Source: Paenalcaligenes hominis (GTDB lineage: Bacteria; Pseudomonadota; Gammaproteobacteria; Burkholderiales; Burkholderiaceae_B). From it: 64,000 nt of DNA. Position numbers and translations under genes: made by a program. The stretch is from NCBI RefSeq assembly GCF_011927625.1, contig NZ_JAATIZ010000006.1, forward strand, positions 1 to 64,000. Direction: 5' to 3'. This document shows positions 1-8,700 of this stretch, one piece after another. A model generated the notes under the pieces. The model worked only from the letters and a program-made list of their open reading frames with translations, was not told the DNA's origin and made no database searches. How positions within the stretch are numbered: position 1 is the stretch's first letter; every line of letters begins with the position of its first letter.

Positions 1-1
1 A

Positions 2-33
2 CCCCTGTTGGTGATCCGACAGGGGTTTTTTTT
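2..33 (+). terminator. Rho-independent terminator of a gene left of the window
   Basis: A GC-rich stem (CCCCTGT pairing with ACAGGGG around a loop of about ten bases) is followed directly by a run of eight T on the plus strand. It should end a plus-strand transcript that starts before the window. Confidence 0.85.
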
Positions 34-403
34 CGTCTTTTTTGCTGAGTTACAGCACGATTTCGCGCTGAACCCGGGCACACCGTGCTGCCGCGGGGTC
101 CCAGGCGGCACAACCAATGGTTTTATACAGCAAGGGGCGTTGGTGTTTGCGGTGGGATGAAGGAGCTAAGGGGCAAACCTTTTATCGGCTACCACAGAAA
201 ACGGCGCCGTTTAGGGCGCGGAGGATGTCAATTGGTTGTGGACTTCCAGTCACAGCGTATGACTTCTGAACCGAGATCAGACGCAAATTCGTATAATAAA
301 CCAACCTTTTCCTGCACACCGATGGTTTTTCTTTTTGTTTGGCCTAAACAAGGTAAAATAAGGATTAAAGGCGATCTGATTGAATTAGAACTTGGAGGAA
401 TAC
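34..403. other. Non-coding stretch rich in inverted repeats, upstream of a membrane protein gene
   Basis: I find no convincing gene here. Positions 34-250 hold several inverted repeats: GCAC/GTGC at 78-88, TGCCGC (89-94) with GCGGCA (105-110), CACAACCAAT (109-118) with ATTGGTTGTG (231-240), GTTTGC (145-150) with GCAAAC (173-178), and the palindrome AAACGGCGCCGTTT at 199-212. Positions 250-403 are AT-rich, with a perfect TATAAT at 292-297 but no good -35 box. The long-range pair could close a structured RNA of about 130 bases. I do not recognise its family. The gene following at 404 has a strong ribosome binding site (GGAGG at 394-398). Confidence 0.4.
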
Positions 404-766
404 ATGTCCCAACCTATGATGCCTGAACCTCAGTCGGGTTTATCACCACGTCAATTAACCCATGTGCTGTACGGACTGTTCGTTCTTGCTTTAATAGCCA
501 GTCCTATCCTTGGGGCAGCTTCGTTTGCTGCCATTGTGGTGGCGTACTACAAGCGCAGTGATGTGGCTGGCACAATTTATGCCAATCATTTTGATTGGAT
601 GATTAAAACCTTCTGGTGGGGTGTGCTCTGGGTGGGGCTCAGTGCTTTATTAACCGTCATCTTTATTGGTTGGATTACGGGTATTGCTGCATTTGTATGG
701 TTAATTTATCGTTTTGCTAAAGGTTGGTTAGCGTTGTTTGAAAATCATGCACCTACTTTAGATTAA
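404..766 (+). CDS. Small integral membrane protein, DUF4870-like
   Basis: A 120-residue protein with two hydrophobic stretches at roughly residues 20-47 and 70-100, separated by a polar loop with the sequence HFDWMIKTFWW. This layout resembles small inner-membrane proteins of the DUF4870 type, whose function is not known. I chose the ATG at 404 because GGAGG lies six bases upstream; an in-frame TTG at 392 falls on the binding site itself. The gene stands alone and is closed by the terminator at 782-816. Confidence 0.7.
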   Translation: MSQPMMPEPQSGLSPRQLTHVLYGLFVLALIASPILGAASFAAIVVAYYKRSDVAGTIYANHFDWMIKTFWWGVLWVGLSALLTVIFIGWITGIAAFVWLIYRFAKGWLALFENHAPTLD

Positions 767-781
767 AAACAGTTATGCATT

Positions 782-816
782 AAAAAAGGCAGCCTAGGAA
801 TGGCTGCCTTTTTTTT
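782..816. terminator. Bidirectional terminator between the membrane protein gene and purU
   Basis: GGCAGCC and GGCTGCC form a stem around a seven-base loop. The stem has six A on its left and eight T on its right, so it can stop transcripts from both converging genes. Confidence 0.88.
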
Positions 817-826
817 GACCTTGGGT

Positions 827-1675
827 TTATTTAAAAACCACAGTGCGTTCGCCATTTAGAAAAATACGGTGTTCTACATGGGCTTTAACGGCGCGAGCTA
901 GCACTAACGATTCCACATCACTACCAACTTGAGTTAATTCATTAGGACTCATGTCATGTGAGACGCGTTCGATGTCCTGCTCGATAATAGGACCTTCATC
1001 CAGATCTTCAGTAACATAGTGTGCGGTGGCACCAATAATCTTTACACCACGAGCATGGGCTTGATGATAGGGACGCGCCCCCTTAAAACTAGGTAAAAAG
1101 CTGTGATGGATATTAATCGCACGCCCTGAAAGTGCTTTGCACATTTCAGGGGATAAGATTTGCATATAGCGAGCTAATACCACTAGGTCGACTTCAAGCT
1201 CGTCTACGAACTGTAAAATTTGTTGTTCTTGTTGGGGTTTGGTGGCTGCTGTAACCGGTAAATGATGAAAAGGGATGTCATAGGTAGCAGCTAGGGCGGC
1301 ATGGTCAGTATGATTAGACAAGACGCCTACGATCTCAATGGGAAGCTGACCGCTATGAGTGCGGAACAGCAAGTCATTCAAACAATGTCCTTGGCGGCTA
1401 ACTAAAAGTAATACACGCGCTTTTTCCTTAGTGTCATGGATTTGGGCATCCATTTGGTAGCGGTCTGCAATGTAGCTGAATTCGGCTCGTAATTGCTCTG
1501 CACTACTTGGTTTTGGAATGCGGAAATGAATACGCAAGAAAAAACGTTGAGTTTGTTCGTCCCCAAACTGCTCGGCTTCGATAATGTTTCCTTGTTTTTC
1601 TAAAAGCCAGCCTGTGACGCTATGTACAATACCTGTGGTATCGGGACAGGAAATAGTTAGAATGTAATCGCTCAT
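827..1675 (-). CDS. purU: Formyltetrahydrofolate deformylase
   Basis: PurU hydrolyses 10-formyl-tetrahydrofolate to formate and tetrahydrofolate. This balances one-carbon pools and supplies formate for purine synthesis. The 282-residue protein has the family's normal length and layout: an N-terminal ACT domain (about 5-85) and a formyltransferase-like catalytic domain (about 88-270). The catalytic triad is visible as N188 and H190 in NIHHSFLPSF and D226 in VTEDLDEGPI. It lies downstream of pdxH on the same strand, but a hairpin at 1697-1731 separates them, so it is probably transcribed separately or through an attenuator. No strong ribosome binding site precedes the ATG. Confidence 0.96.
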   Translation of the reverse strand: MSDYILTISCPDTTGIVHSVTGWLLEKQGNIIEAEQFGDEQTQRFFLRIHFRIPKPSSAEQLRAEFSYIADRYQMDAQIHDTKEKARVLLLVSRQGHCLNDLLFRTHSGQLPIEIVGVLSNHTDHAALAATYDIPFHHLPVTAATKPQQEQQILQFVDELEVDLVVLARYMQILSPEMCKALSGRAINIHHSFLPSFKGARPYHQAHARGVKIIGATAHYVTEDLDEGPIIEQDIERVSHDMSPNELTQVGSDVESLVLARAVKAHVEHRIFLNGERTVVFK

Positions 1676-1696
1676 TTTGACTCAATACAAAAAGTG

Positions 1697-1731
1697 CTAA
1701 ACCTCACAGACTAGGGTGCCGTGAGGTTTAG
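1697..1731 (-). terminator. Hairpin between pdxH and purU, terminator or leader attenuator
   Basis: CTAAACCTCAC (1697-1707) and GTGAGGTTTAG (1721-1731) are perfect 11-base arms around a 13-base loop. Read on the minus strand, the stem is followed by CAC and then five T. It could end the chaC-pdxH transcript or act as a leader hairpin, since it lies only 22 bases before the purU start codon. Confidence 0.55.
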
Positions 1732-1823
1732 CCTTTTAAATAAAGTTCAATTTTAGCCTATTGTCAGACAGTGACACCAGCTAAAGCCCCAAATAGCGTA
1801 GTAAATGGGTATTCAACCGTAGT

Positions 1824-2453
1824 TTATGGGGCGAGACGTTGTATTTCCCACTGTCCGTTATGTTGTGTGTAGACAAAGCGATCATGAAGTCGACAGGTGC
1901 GACCTTGCCAAAACTCAATTTGAGTTGGCACTAAGTAGTAGCCACCCCAGTTATCAGGGCAGGGGGGATTGTCACCGTACTGCGCGGTCATTTCGTCACG
2001 GCGCTGCTCGAGGGCAACACGCGTAATAGGTTGGCTTTGCGGGGAAGCTAAAGCACTAATTTTTGAAGCCAATGGCCGACTTGCAAAATAATCGGCAGAA
2101 GCTTGGGCTGAGGCCTTGTGTACTGTGCCTTCTAAGCGGATTTGACGTTGTAAAGTCGGCCAAAAAAACAGTAGGCACGCCTGAGGATTCTGCGCTAAAT
2201 CGTGGCCTTTTTTTGAGTCGTAATTGGTATAAAACAGTACCCCTTCTGAATCATAACCTTTTAACAACACAATACGTGAACTGGGCTGCCCAGAGGGGGC
2301 CACAGTGGACAAGCTCATGGCGGTTGGCTCGGGAGCCTGTAAGCGAATGGCTTCATCAACCCATTGAGTAAATAATGCTTTGGGGTCTGCAGTCAGAAGA
2401 TGTTCTGGCAGGTCAAATTTATCATATTCGTTGCGGTAGTCAGCAAGGCTCAT
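1824..2453 (-). CDS. pdxH: Pyridoxamine 5'-phosphate oxidase
   Basis: PdxH is an FMN enzyme that oxidises pyridoxamine or pyridoxine 5'-phosphate to pyridoxal 5'-phosphate, the last step of vitamin B6 cofactor synthesis and salvage. The 209-residue protein matches the family end to end. It has an FMN-binding core with SRIVLLKGYDSEGVLFYTNY near residues 60-78, and a C-terminal region with EFWQGRTCRLHDRF and the usual ending RLAP. Its start is two bases after the stop of the chaC-like gene, which indicates co-transcription. Confidence 0.97.
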   Translation of the reverse strand: MSLADYRNEYDKFDLPEHLLTADPKALFTQWVDEAIRLQAPEPTAMSLSTVAPSGQPSSRIVLLKGYDSEGVLFYTNYDSKKGHDLAQNPQACLLFFWPTLQRQIRLEGTVHKASAQASADYFASRPLASKISALASPQSQPITRVALEQRRDEMTAQYGDNPPCPDNWGGYYLVPTQIEFWQGRTCRLHDRFVYTQHNGQWEIQRLAP

Positions 2454-2455
2454 AA

Positions 2456-3070
2456 CTATAAATACTGTACAAGGTGTTCAAGTTTAGGGTCTGCTATATT
2501 TGCCTGTTTTAAAGCCTGAGCAGTTTGTAATACATAATCAATACAGGGCCCGTTTAAGCCGTGGGCACGATGAATGACTTGACGTAATTGCTCTAAAGGC
2601 ATACTGGGCACATAAGCATCGGTTTGTGGGTTGATAATAAAAGTTAGGGCAGAAACGGTGTGGCCTTCTTCCGTATGGCAATCAACCCATTTGGGATTGT
2701 ACGCCCCACTGGGCATTTCGCGTTGCCACAATGCCGGGAAAGTAGCTTTTACCTGATCTGCCGCAATCCGATACACAACGCCCTCGCATTCACCACCTTG
2801 GTCTAAGGCGAAAACAATACCGGGTATATCGGGCGTACCCCGGTTAATTCTGGACCATAAACATAACGAGCGATGGTAACCTGCTAAACGGGCGGCGCGT
2901 TGCTCTATAAAATCAAACTCCGGCCGCCAAATAAGTGAACCATAGGCGAATACCCAGACATCACTATTTTGATCCCAGTGCAACAAACTGGTTTGTAAGG
3001 AGTGATGTAGCTCATCAGGAGTCAGTGTGCGGAACAGAGAAGAGATCGGAGCATTAACGTAAGCATTCAT
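2456..3070 (-). CDS. chaC: ChaC-type gamma-glutamylcyclotransferase
   Basis: ChaC enzymes cleave glutathione to 5-oxoproline and Cys-Gly in the cytosol. The 204-residue protein carries the family glycine motif YGSLIW at 43-48 and the expected catalytic glutamate E118 within LWQREM. The domain continues to about residue 180. It is the first gene of a minus-strand unit with pdxH, two bases apart. The intergenic space before it is shared with the divergent tcdA gene. The family assignment is firm; the physiological substrate is inferred. Confidence 0.88.
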   Translation of the reverse strand: MNAYVNAPISSLFRTLTPDELHHSLQTSLLHWDQNSDVWVFAYGSLIWRPEFDFIEQRAARLAGYHRSLCLWSRINRGTPDIPGIVFALDQGGECEGVVYRIAADQVKATFPALWQREMPSGAYNPKWVDCHTEEGHTVSALTFIINPQTDAYVPSMPLEQLRQVIHRAHGLNGPCIDYVLQTAQALKQANIADPKLEHLVQYL

Positions 3071-3217
3071 GAGCGTTAGGAATTACAAGGTAAAATATAA
3101 ACATAGCGTATTGCACAGTGATATGAGCTATGTGCTTATTATTCTAAGCAAGAAGCTCAAAGATATCTAATGCAATCGAACTGGATAGGTCGATTTTTAA
3201 AAAATATAAGGGTAGGT

Positions 3218-4021
3218 ATGGTGCCACAGCAACTGAATGCAGAACGTCGTTTTGGTGGATTAAACCGATTATACGGAGAAGGCAGTATAGATAGGCTTCA
3301 GGCCGCGCACATCATGATCGCTGGCATCGGCGGCGTAGGAAGCTGGTGTGTAGAAGCGTTAGCCCGCAGTGGCGTAGGGCAGTTAACGTTAATTGATTTA
3401 GACCACGTCAGTGAGTCCAACATTAATAGGCAATTACCTGCTCTAAGTTCAACGCTGGGCCAAGCAAAAGTGCAAGCCATGCGAACGCGTATTGCTGAGA
3501 TTAATCCTGACTGTGTTGTCAATGTAGTGGACGACTTTATCGGGCCCGATAATGTCAGTCAACTGCTAGCGGTACGTCCTGATGTGTTGATCGACTGCAC
3601 GGACCAAGCAGAGGCAAAAATAGCCATGATTCTCGAGGCAAAACGCACAAAAACTAAGGCCTTTATTTGCGGTGCAGCCGGAGGCAAAACGAATGCACTA
3701 GCATTAAAACGCGGTGATTTATCACTCAGTACGCACGATGCCTTGCTTGCAAAGATTCGCAATAAACTGCGTAAAGAGTATGGGTTTGCTAAAGTACAAC
3801 CTAAAAAAAATCAACGCCCCGCACGTACTCCTAAAATGGGAGTCGATGTGTTCTGGGTAGAGCAAAACGCATTATTGCCCAGTGCTTGGCAGGCTGATTC
3901 CTTGGCTCAGGCCCCTCAGGGGCTATCTTGTGCTGGGTATGGCTCTATTGTCACTGTGACAGCTCCTATGGGTTTTGCAGCAGCACAGGCGGCATTAGAC
4001 TATGTGTTAGCTAAACGTTAA
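3218..4021 (+). CDS. tcdA: tRNA threonylcarbamoyladenosine dehydratase
   Basis: TcdA (CsdL/YgdL) is an E1-like ATP enzyme that cyclises t6A37 of tRNA to ct6A. The sequence shows the opening RRFGGLNRLYG, the nucleotide-binding loop GIGGVGS near residue 35, and the DxxxSNxNRQ segment of the ThiF/UBA fold. I prefer the ATG at 3218 (267 residues): AAGGG sits five bases upstream and family members begin close to RRFGG. An in-frame ATG at 3170 would add 16 unlikely residues. The 3' end overlaps the convergent pabC gene by 11 bases. Confidence 0.92.
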   Translation: MVPQQLNAERRFGGLNRLYGEGSIDRLQAAHIMIAGIGGVGSWCVEALARSGVGQLTLIDLDHVSESNINRQLPALSSTLGQAKVQAMRTRIAEINPDCVVNVVDDFIGPDNVSQLLAVRPDVLIDCTDQAEAKIAMILEAKRTKTKAFICGAAGGKTNALALKRGDLSLSTHDALLAKIRNKLRKEYGFAKVQPKKNQRPARTPKMGVDVFWVEQNALLPSAWQADSLAQAPQGLSCAGYGSIVTVTAPMGFAAAQAALDYVLAKR

Positions 4022-4685
4022 CGTCCAGCTCATCAATATACGCATCAAGCCAGCCTCGTAATGCGTTTGAAACACGAATACGATCAGCATGAATTAGATC
4101 TGTGCGGTACAAGGTCTTTTCTTGAACGAGCCCTTGGGCAACTAACTTGTTACGATACACTCCTGGCAGCAAAGCTTGGGTAAGTGGTGGGGTGAACCAC
4201 TTGCCTTGTTGAAAAACATAGAGCGTGCTGCGGCCGCCCTCAGTTAGAGCTCCATATTGGTCAGTGTAAATAAGGTCAAAATAAGTGGGGTGCTTTTGTA
4301 GCCACTTTTCGCCACTCGCCCATTGGGTGCGAACCGTCGTTTTATGACGCAAATATAAAGGGTCGCAGTGTATAGGTTGAGAAGTTATCGCAATACGTAC
4401 AGGTTGTGGGGTGGTAGCTAACGCAGAGCATTCCACCGATACCTTACCTGCTTTGCTTATGCTTAGTTTGAGGCGTTGCGGCTGGCTGTAACTTTGATGC
4501 AGATAGGGGTTTAAATTGCGCAAAATAGCATCTTGATCAAACACAAACCCCAATTGTTGAGCAGAGCGGGCTAAGCGCTGTAAATGATAAGCTAATAAAA
4601 GAACTTGCCCGGCTCGGTCTAAACGCATGGTTTCAAAAAGACCAAGAGGGGCGGAGATGGCAGCATTCAGCATAGAGTTACTCAT
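4011..4685 (-). CDS. pabC: Aminodeoxychorismate lyase (fold-type IV PLP enzyme)
   Basis: PabC removes pyruvate from 4-amino-4-deoxychorismate to give p-aminobenzoate for folate. The 224-residue protein has the fold-type IV pattern: K115 in LRHKT is the expected PLP lysine, and LTEGG (147-151) holds the conserved glutamate that contacts the cofactor ring. It is somewhat shorter than E. coli PabC. The gene overlaps the end of pabB by eight bases, so the two are translationally coupled. The link to pabB supports this role over a branched-chain aminotransferase. Confidence 0.88.
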   Translation of the reverse strand: MSNSMLNAAISAPLGLFETMRLDRAGQVLLLAYHLQRLARSAQQLGFVFDQDAILRNLNPYLHQSYSQPQRLKLSISKAGKVSVECSALATTPQPVRIAITSQPIHCDPLYLRHKTTVRTQWASGEKWLQKHPTYFDLIYTDQYGALTEGGRSTLYVFQQGKWFTPPLTQALLPGVYRNKLVAQGLVQEKTLYRTDLIHADRIRVSNALRGWLDAYIDELDVNV

Positions 4686-5790
4686 CGAAACTAATGGGTG
4701 TACCTAAGACTCGCGCTTTCCAGAGGCATTCTTGCCATTCTTTTTCAGGGTCTGAGTCGATAACAATAGCACCGCCTACACCAAACTGTGCTGTGTGGTC
4801 ATCCTGGTATTCAATCGTTCTAATCGCTACATTAAGTTGTAGGTCTCCGTTAGGCGCTAACCAACCTATACTGCCACAGTAAATACCGCGGTCACGTTGT
4901 TCTAGCTCGTGGATGCAACGCATGGACGCAATTTTAGGCGTGCCAGTAATTGAGCCGCAGGGAAAGAGCGCCTGTAAAAGTTGCGCTACAGAGTGATTTT
5001 CAGTTTGGGCCTGAATGGTTGAGGTCATGGTCCAGACTGAGGGGTAAGCTTCTACGTCTAACAAACGCGTCACTTTTACTGTTCCAGTTTGTGCAATTTT
5101 TCCTAGGTCATTGCGCAATAAATCCACAATCATGATGTTTTCTGCAACATCTTTGGCACTGTTGCGTAATTGGTGTGCGGCGTGCTGATCTAACGCAGGA
5201 TCTACATGACGAGCCATCGTGCCTTTCATGGGCTTAACACGTAAGGTTGAGCCCGTCCTTTCAACAAAGAGCTCAGGCGAAAAAGATAAAATATGGCGTG
5301 ACTCATCAGCAATATACGCTGCATAAGGAACAGGATGACGAGTAGCTAAGTGTTGATAGAGCGCTAGCGGTGACGCTGTACTTTCAACGGCTAGAGGAAG
5401 ACTGTAGTTGACTTGATAAAAGTTCCCTTCTTTGATGCCAGCTTGAATCTGATGGAGATGTTCTAGGTAGTCATTTTTACGACCTAACGCATGCGCACGC
5501 AGTGCAACGGTCTGTGTGGGCGCTGACCAAGGCTGAGTGGGTGTGGCGCTACTAAATAAATAAATACTTAATAAAGGCTGGCTACTGGGGGCAGCCCAAG
5601 GTAAATCCAATATATGCGCGCCTAGCTCATAGTTGGCTACTAGAGCGGCCCACAGACCTTGTTGGTGTGCTTGCTCTAGTTGCTGCCACACCTGAGGCAA
5701 GTCAGCAGCGCAATAGGCGTAGAGTTTGTGTACTAGACCGGTCAGTTCTAGTGCATGCTGGGTTAAATGGTTTTCAAAGCGGCAATACAT
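4678..5790 (-). CDS. pabB: Aminodeoxychorismate synthase component I
   Basis: PabB converts chorismate to 4-amino-4-deoxychorismate using ammonia from the glutaminase PabA. The 370-residue protein is a compact chorismate-binding enzyme lacking much of the usual N-terminal extension. Family motifs visible in order are KPMKGTMARH, ENIMIVDLLRNDLG and GSITGTPKIASM, followed by the C-terminal GVGGAIVIDSDPEKEW segment. It starts three bases after the uvrA stop and overlaps pabC, so uvrA-pabB-pabC may form one unit. No pabA is in the window. Confidence 0.93.
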   Translation of the reverse strand: MYCRFENHLTQHALELTGLVHKLYAYCAADLPQVWQQLEQAHQQGLWAALVANYELGAHILDLPWAAPSSQPLLSIYLFSSATPTQPWSAPTQTVALRAHALGRKNDYLEHLHQIQAGIKEGNFYQVNYSLPLAVESTASPLALYQHLATRHPVPYAAYIADESRHILSFSPELFVERTGSTLRVKPMKGTMARHVDPALDQHAAHQLRNSAKDVAENIMIVDLLRNDLGKIAQTGTVKVTRLLDVEAYPSVWTMTSTIQAQTENHSVAQLLQALFPCGSITGTPKIASMRCIHELEQRDRGIYCGSIGWLAPNGDLQLNVAIRTIEYQDDHTAQFGVGGAIVIDSDPEKEWQECLWKARVLGTPISFDE

Positions 5791-5793
5791 GAA

Positions 5794-8700
5794 TCAAGAG
5801 CGAGATAAAAAATCGACTAAGGCTTGGCCTGTATGGGAAGAGGGGGTATTTTGCACTGTATTCACCGTACCCTCAACCACTAGCTGCCCACCATCGATAC
5901 CACCTTCTGGGCCCATGTCGATGATCCAATCTGCCTCGGCAATTAAATCTAAATTATGTTCAATGACTACAACGCTTTGTTGAGCGTCAGTCAGTCTATG
6001 TAAAACACGCAGTAATTTTTCTACATCAGCAATGGCCAGCCCTACAGTAGGTTCATCTAAGACATACAACGTATGGGGCTGCTTATAGGCGCGACCTGTT
6101 TTGGTAAGGCCTTCATCAAGCCGAACTTTGCTCAGCTCAGTCACTAATTTAATCCGTTGGGCCTCGCCACCCGAGAGCGTGGGAGAGGGTTGCCCTAGCG
6201 TCAGATAGCCTAACCCCACGTCTTGTAAGAGTTGTAGAGGCCGCAAGATGCGTGGGTGTGAGGCAAAATACTCGACTGCCTCATCCACTTCCATACGTAG
6301 CACTTCACCGATATTTTTGCCTTGCCATGACACAGATAAGGTGTCGTTATTAAAGCGTAGCCCATGGCAACTTTCACATGGGATTTGAATATCGGGCAAA
6401 AAGCTCATTTCAAAAGTGACTAAGCCCTGACCGCCGCACTCAGCACAACGTCCATCTCCGGTATTAAATGAGAAGCGAGTCGGGGTCCAACCGCGCATTT
6501 TGGCATCTCGAGTTTGAGCGAAGAGTTTGCGTATGTCATCCCAAAACCCGACATAGGTAGCTGGGCAAGAGCGTGGCGTCTTACCGATAGGGGTTTGGTC
6601 AACCTCAAGCACACGATCAACGTGTTCCCAGCCTGTAATGGTTTTGCAGTGCTGCCATACATGGTTGTTGGGGTCAGTTAAATGGTCTTTAAGATTAGCC
6701 AGTAAAATATCACGAGCAAGGGTGGATTTTCCTGAGCCTGACACACCCGTCACTGCAGTTAAACGATTTAAAGGTATGCGAGCGCTGACATTTTGTATGT
6801 TGTGCAGATGCGCCTGCTCAATGGTCAAAAAGGTCGTATCGGTTTCTATAGGTCTATAGCCCAGCATGGGATGCGCAATAGGCTGACGTAAATAATGCCC
6901 TGTTAACGAATTGGGATTGGCCATAATAGCTGCCAGATCGCCTTGAGCAACGACTTCACCACCTCGTATACCGGCACCTGGGCCCATATCAATAATATGT
7001 TGTGCTTGACGTATGGTGTCCTCATCGTGCTCCACTACCACTAAGGTATTGCCATTCGCCTCTAGACGCTGTAGCGCCTGTAACAAAATACGGTTGTCAC
7101 GGGGGTGTAAACCGATAGTGGGTTCGTCAAGAACATAGCAAACCCCTTGTAAATTAGAGCCTAATTGCGCCGCTAGGCGTATACGTTGGGCCTCGCCGCC
7201 GGATAAGGTGGGGGCGGCGCGGTCTAAAGCTAAATACCCAAGCCCGACTTCTTCCATAAAACTCAAACGACTTTGAATTTCGCTAAATATGTCACGAGCC
7301 ACGTGCTGTTCACGTTCAGAAAGGTTGACCTGTGAAAAAAAGTGTTTGGCTTCTAGGATAGGAAGCGCAGAAAGTTGGGCGATGCCTTGGTCTTTCCATC
7401 TAAATGCGAGGGCTACTGGATTAAGGCGTTGGCCTGCGCAACTGGGGCAAGTAATGGGTTCTGCTGCGGTGTCGTCGTGATCGTGCAGCCATTTGGATTC
7501 CTCACCACTTTGCTCAGCATCAAAATCAGGCACGATTCGACCTGTTCCAAAGCAACTTGGACACCAGCCATGCTTAGAGTTGTAAGAGAATAAGCGCGGA
7601 TCGGGCTCTGGGTAACTGGTATCGCAGGAGGGGCATGCGCGCAGAGTAGACACCGTTTGGCTATGCATACCAGATACCAGTACCATGCGTTGCTGGCCAT
7701 GCTCTAGAGCGCTATGGACGGCTTGTCTTAGGTCCTCTTCGGCATTAGCGCTGACAGTGAGTTCTGCAATAGGAAGATCAATCGTATGTTCTTTGTATCG
7801 ATCTAATCGTGGCCAGTTATCCGTAGCGACGAGCTCCCCATCAACACGTAGATGAGCATAGCCTTTACTGTGGGCCCATTTAGCTAAATCGGTGTAATAG
7901 CCTTTACGCGCTACAATTAGTGGGGCATAAAGCGCAATCGTTTGTCCCATATGGTTTCGTAATAGTTGCGCCATAATCTGCTCGGCCGTTTGCGGTTCAA
8001 CCGGCACATGGCAGCATGGGCACATCTGTGTGCCCAACTTAACATACAGTAGGCGTAAAAAGTGGTGGATTTCCGTCATGGTAGCCACTGTGGATTTGTA
8101 TCCGCCACGGCTAGTGCGCTGCTCAATGGCTACAGTAGGAGGAATTCCATACACCGCGTCTACATCAGGTTGACCAGCAGGTTGCACAATAGAGCGCGCA
8201 TAGGCATTCAATGATTCTAAATAACGGCGTTGCCCTTCGTTAAATAAAATATCAAAGGCGAGCGTGGATTTTCCGGATCCTGAAACGCCTGTAATCACAG
8301 TGAAGGTGTCGCGTGGAATACTAACTTGGATGTTTTTCAGGTTGTGTTCCCGGGCATTCAGAATGTGAATAGAGGAGTCAATGGGGGCATCAGCCGCATA
8401 CGAGGCAGAGGCTTCTGCTAAGGCAGGAATTAAATTTTTCCCTATGATTTGCTGCTCGTACTGGATTAAGGCCTGTCCTGTTAATGACTCTGGTGTGGCT
8501 TGAATTTGTTGAGGGCTACCGGTCGCAACCAGATGGCCTCCGGCTTCGCCACCTAGCGGGCCTAAGTCGATAATCCAATCTGCAGCGCGGATCACGTCCA
8601 GGTTATGCTCAATTACAATTAAAGAGTGTCCCGCTTGCAACAGCTTGCGAAACGCATGCATGAGCTTAGCAATATCATCGAAATGTAAGCCGGTGGTGGG

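Noticed and set aside
34-250. 6S RNA, RNase P RNA or a known riboswitch
   Set aside because: None of the conserved cores I know for these families is present on either strand, so I left it as an unassigned structured region.
85-426. Open frame of 113 codons before the first gene
   Set aside because: It has no ribosome binding site, an unlikely composition, runs through several inverted repeats and overlaps the well-supported start at 404.
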